A stretch of 7,901 nucleotides of DNA, taken from assembly GCA_015494815.1 (NCBI GenBank), contig WGAK01000261.1, positions 1 to 7,901 on the forward strand, written 5' to 3'. Below the pieces are notes generated by a model. The model was not told the origin of the DNA. It was given only the letters and a program-made list of their open reading frames with translations, and did not search any database. Source of the DNA: Anaerolineales bacterium. GTDB taxonomy: Bacteria; Chloroflexota; Anaerolineae; Anaerolineales; DRMV01. This document shows positions 6,108-7,901 of this stretch, in pieces. A program made the translations under genes and the position numbers. Position 1 is the stretch's first letter, and the number at the start of each line of letters is the position of its first letter.

Positions 6108-7498
6108 GCGCGCCTCCGTTTGCGGCGGCGCCTCGGCCGCGGCGGAGCCGGTTCCCCCGCCCCCGCAGCCGAGGCGGGCACACCCACCAGGTCGTAGACC
6201 ATCGCGCCCGTGATGCGCACGGGCACCAACGCGCCCACGGGCAGCACCGCCTCGACCAGCACCAGGCCGTCAATTTCGGGCGCGTCGCGGTACGAGCGGC
6301 CCACCGAGAGGCCGTGCTCGTGGTCCACGCCCTCGATGAGCACCTCCAGCGTGCGGCCCACCTGGGCCTGGTTGCGGGCCAGCGAGATGGGCTGCTGCAC
6401 GGCCATCAGCCGCTCCCAGCGTGCTTGCTTGACCTCGGCGGGGATGGGGTCGCCTAAGGCTGCGCTGGCCGTGCCTTCTTCGTAGGAGAAGCGGAACGCG
6501 CCCACCCGGTCGAACTGGATGTCGCGCACGAAGTCCAGCAAGGCCGTGAATTCTTCCTCGGTCTCACCGGGGTAGCCCACGATGAAGGTGGTGCGCAGCG
6601 CCAGGTTGGGGATGGCCGCGCGCATCTTCTCGAGGGTGCGGTAGACCCAGTCGATATTGGCGGGGCGGCGCATGCGGCGCAGCGTGGCGGGGTGGGCGTG
6701 TTGCAGCGGCATGTCGAGATAGGGCACGATTTGGGGCCGGGTGGCCATGACCTCGATGAGCCGGTCGGTGACATAGCCGGGGTAGGCGTAAAGTACCCGA
6801 ATCCAGGGCACATCGGGCACCGCGTCGGTCAGGGCTTCGAGCAAGTGGGCCAGGCCGTCTTTGAGGCCCAGGTCGTGGCCGTAATCGGTGGTGTCTTGGG
6901 CGATGAGGATGATTTCTTGCACGCCGGCGTCACGCAGCATCCGGGCCTCGTGCACGATGGCCTCGAGCGGGCGGCTGACCAGGGTGCCTTTGATGAGGGG
7001 GATGGCGCAAAACGCGCACGGCCGCCGGCAGCCGTCGGCTATTTTGAGATACGCGCTGCCGCCCTGCACGGCCACGCGGGGCACGCCGTGCTCGTCGCGG
7101 CCCACGGTGGGCGTCGCGGGCAAATGGTAGAGCGGCTGCGGATGGGGCGTCTGGCGCAGGCGGCGCACCAGGTCCAGGATGTCCATCCAGCGGCGGGTGC
7201 CGATGATGCCGTCCACGCCGGGCACGCGGCGGGCGACCTCCTGGCCGTACCGCTGGGTGAGGCACCCCGCGGCGATGAGCAACTGGCCGGGCTTCTTGGC
7301 CGCGGCCAGGTCTTGCAGCACCTGGTACGATTCGTCGCGGGCCGGGCCGATGAAGCCGCAGGTGTTGACGATGACCACATCGGCCTGTTCGGGTTCGTCC
7401 GCGGGGCGATACCCGTCACGGGCCAACAGGTCGGCCATGGAGTGGGCGTCCACGGTGTTCTTGGCGCAGCCCAACGAAATGATGTGGAATTTGGGCAT
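6104..7498 (-). CDS. rimO: Ribosomal protein S12 methylthiotransferase RimO
   Basis: RimO is a radical-SAM enzyme with two [4Fe-4S] clusters that methylthiolates the conserved Asp of ribosomal protein S12. The protein is 464 aa. The N-terminal MTTase domain (1 to about 115) has cluster cysteines C11 (SLGCAKN), C47 (VNTCGF) and C79 (AAGCLTQR). The radical-SAM motif CxxxCxxC is C157, C161, C164 within IADGCRRPCAFCAIP. The C-terminal TRAM domain (about 375-440) contains GRSYRDAPEIDG, which marks RimO rather than MiaB. A proline/arginine tail follows (RPRRRRKRRRA). I chose ATG 7498-7496, not the ATG at 7552, because GGAGG lies 6 nt upstream (7509-7505), the protein then begins MPKFHIISLGCAKN as the family does, and the longer form would start upstream of the likely transcript start. 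It is the first gene of a two-gene operon. Confidence 0.96.
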   Translation of the reverse strand: MPKFHIISLGCAKNTVDAHSMADLLARDGYRPADEPEQADVVIVNTCGFIGPARDESYQVLQDLAAAKKPGQLLIAAGCLTQRYGQEVARRVPGVDGIIGTRRWMDILDLVRRLRQTPHPQPLYHLPATPTVGRDEHGVPRVAVQGGSAYLKIADGCRRPCAFCAIPLIKGTLVSRPLEAIVHEARMLRDAGVQEIILIAQDTTDYGHDLGLKDGLAHLLEALTDAVPDVPWIRVLYAYPGYVTDRLIEVMATRPQIVPYLDMPLQHAHPATLRRMRRPANIDWVYRTLEKMRAAIPNLALRTTFIVGYPGETEEEFTALLDFVRDIQFDRVGAFRFSYEEGTASAALGDPIPAEVKQARWERLMAVQQPISLARNQAQVGRTLEVLIEGVDHEHGLSVGRSYRDAPEIDGLVLVEAVLPVGALVPVRITGAMVYDLVGVPASAAGAGEPAPPRPRRRRKRRRA

Positions 7499-7504
7499 GG
7501 AAAA

Positions 7505-7509
7505 CCTCC
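7505..7509 (-). promoter_or_regulatory. Ribosome-binding site that fixes the rimO start
   Basis: GGAGG on the minus strand lies 6 nt ahead of ATG 7498-7496. It supports this start over the in-frame ATG 54 bp further upstream. Confidence 0.8.
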
Positions 7510-7542
7510 GGGCGAGGCCACGCGGCCCCGCCAGCGCAGGGA

Positions 7543-7551
7543 ATTGTAGCA
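7543..7551 (-). promoter_or_regulatory. Extended -10 promoter of rimO and the nucleotidase gene
   Basis: On the minus strand the sequence TGCTACAAT matches the extended -10 form TGnTAnAAT. The region where a -35 box should lie (about 7566-7572) is G/A-rich on the plus strand and has no match, as is common for extended -10 promoters. The predicted transcript start near 7536 gives a leader of about 38 nt with the ribosome-binding site at its end. Confidence 0.55.
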
Positions 7552-7813
7552 TAAAGGGGCGGGGAGGGGAGAGCGGAAATGTGCTCGTGCGCGGCGGGAT
7601 AGGAAAGGAAGACCTCGATTTTCAGGCGCACCCATTTCGGCGGGATGGCGTCTGCCATGAAAGAGAGAGAATGAAGCGACGCACCCATTGGAGGTACGAT
7701 TGCCCGGTGCGGCAGGAGCAGTGGCGAGCGCCCAGAGCCTGGCGCATGCGCTCGAGAAGGTTTGGTTTGCGCGTTTGAGGCGTGGAAACCCCCGGCTTTT
7801 GGCGGAAAAGGGA
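7552..7813. other. Intergenic stretch between divergent transcription units, no convincing gene
   Basis: About 260 bp lie between the rimO promoter and the next plus-strand promoter. No RNA gene, array or long inverted repeat was seen. The 10-mer CGCACCCATT occurs twice (7627-7636 and 7680-7689), which may be chance. A plus-strand frame is open from 7661 to the window end, with a GGAGG (7690-7694) 5 nt before TTG 7700. Its third-codon positions lack the strong G/C bias of the neighbouring genes, so I do not call it a gene. Confidence 0.5.
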
Positions 7814-7842
7814 TTGACCTGCGGCACGAAACGATTTATACT
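7814..7842 (+). promoter_or_regulatory. Sigma-70-type promoter for the gene at the right edge
   Basis: TTGACC (7814-7819) and TATACT (7837-7842) are separated by exactly 17 bp. Transcription would begin near 7849. A ribosome-binding site and start codon follow within about 20 bp. Each box differs from consensus by one base. Confidence 0.7.
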
Positions 7843-7864
7843 TGGCCTTGAAAGGAGCGGGATT

Positions 7865-7901
7865 GTGCCTGGGGCGGTGGCGTTCGTATTTAGGCGGCGT
7901 A
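7865..7901 (+). CDS. Start of an unidentified gene, cut by the window edge
   Basis: AAAGGAG (7851-7857) lies 7 nt before GTG 7865 and 5 nt before an overlapping TTG at 7863, just after the promoter at 7814-7842. From GTG the protein would begin MPGAVAFVFRRR. From TTG it would begin MCLGRWRSYLGGV. Twelve to thirteen codons are too few to choose between them or identify a family. The GTG frame is continuous with the upstream open frame from 7661, so a longer start (for example TTG 7700) cannot be excluded. Confidence 0.35.
   Translation, partial: MPGAVAFVFRRR

Noticed and set aside
5046..6197. A 383-codon plus-strand frame opposite the nucleotidase gene
   Set aside because: Gly/Arg/Ala-rich composition with no motifs. 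The opposite strand encodes a protein with all the catalytic motifs of its family.
6692..7549. A 285-codon plus-strand frame opposite rimO
   Set aside because: Shadow of rimO, which has intact cluster cysteines and a TRAM domain on the minus strand.
7627..7689. Direct repeat CGCACCCATT, two copies 53 bp apart
   Set aside because: Only 10 bp and two copies. There is no symmetry or placement next to a promoter to suggest an operator.
7039..7827. A 262-codon minus-strand frame overlapping rimO and the intergenic stretch
   Set aside because: Runs out of frame through rimO; its Arg/Ser/Pro-rich text shows no family features.
1..7901. Search for tRNA, rRNA, CRISPR array, riboswitch class or complete IS element
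   Set aside because: No cloverleaf, regular spaced repeats, recognised riboswitch core or terminal inverted repeats were seen on either strand.

Overview
The window is GC-rich bacterial DNA with strong Shine-Dalgarno sites. The RNA polymerase beta-prime subunit it encodes carries a long coiled-coil insertion between its N-terminal zinc ribbon and the clamp. Together with the wording of the RpoC and RimO proteins, this points to a Chloroflexota member, possibly thermophilic and Anaerolineae-like. That assignment rests on protein recognition alone.

Layout. Positions 1-424 hold no intact gene. They contain a possible C-terminal tail of an unknown frame (1-120) and a frameshifted remnant of a DDE transposase C-terminus (about 121-340). 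A near-consensus sigma-70 promoter (425-453) follows, then a leader of about 255 nt with hairpin and T-tract structures and a possible leaderless 27-codon ORF. The leader feeds a complete rpoC (717-5042, + strand). rpoB is not immediately upstream, so rpoC appears to have its own promoter here. An 11-bp hairpin (5071-5099) separates rpoC from a convergent two-gene operon on the minus strand. In transcription order that operon is rimO (7498 to 6104; S12 methylthiotransferase) and a Hal2-type 3'(2'),5'-bisphosphate nucleotidase (6107 to 5118). The two genes are joined by an ATGA start/stop overlap, and an extended -10 promoter lies just upstream of rimO. About 260 bp without a convincing gene follows, then a plus-strand promoter (7814-7842) and the apparent start of a gene cut by the window edge.

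Function. rpoC (transcription) and rimO (ribosome modification) are core information-processing genes. The nucleotidase clears pAp/PAP from sulfur or cofactor metabolism. I see no complete defence, CRISPR or mobile system.

The most unusual signal is compositional. The 4-bp palindromes GATC, ACGT, AGCT and CTAG are essentially missing (1, 1, 0 and 0 by eye in 7.9 kb), and synonymous codons appear switched wherever they would create one. Same-composition palindromes such as GTAC and TCGA are common. The only GATC and only ACGT lie 32 bp apart inside the transposase remnant, which fits foreign DNA in an avoiding host.
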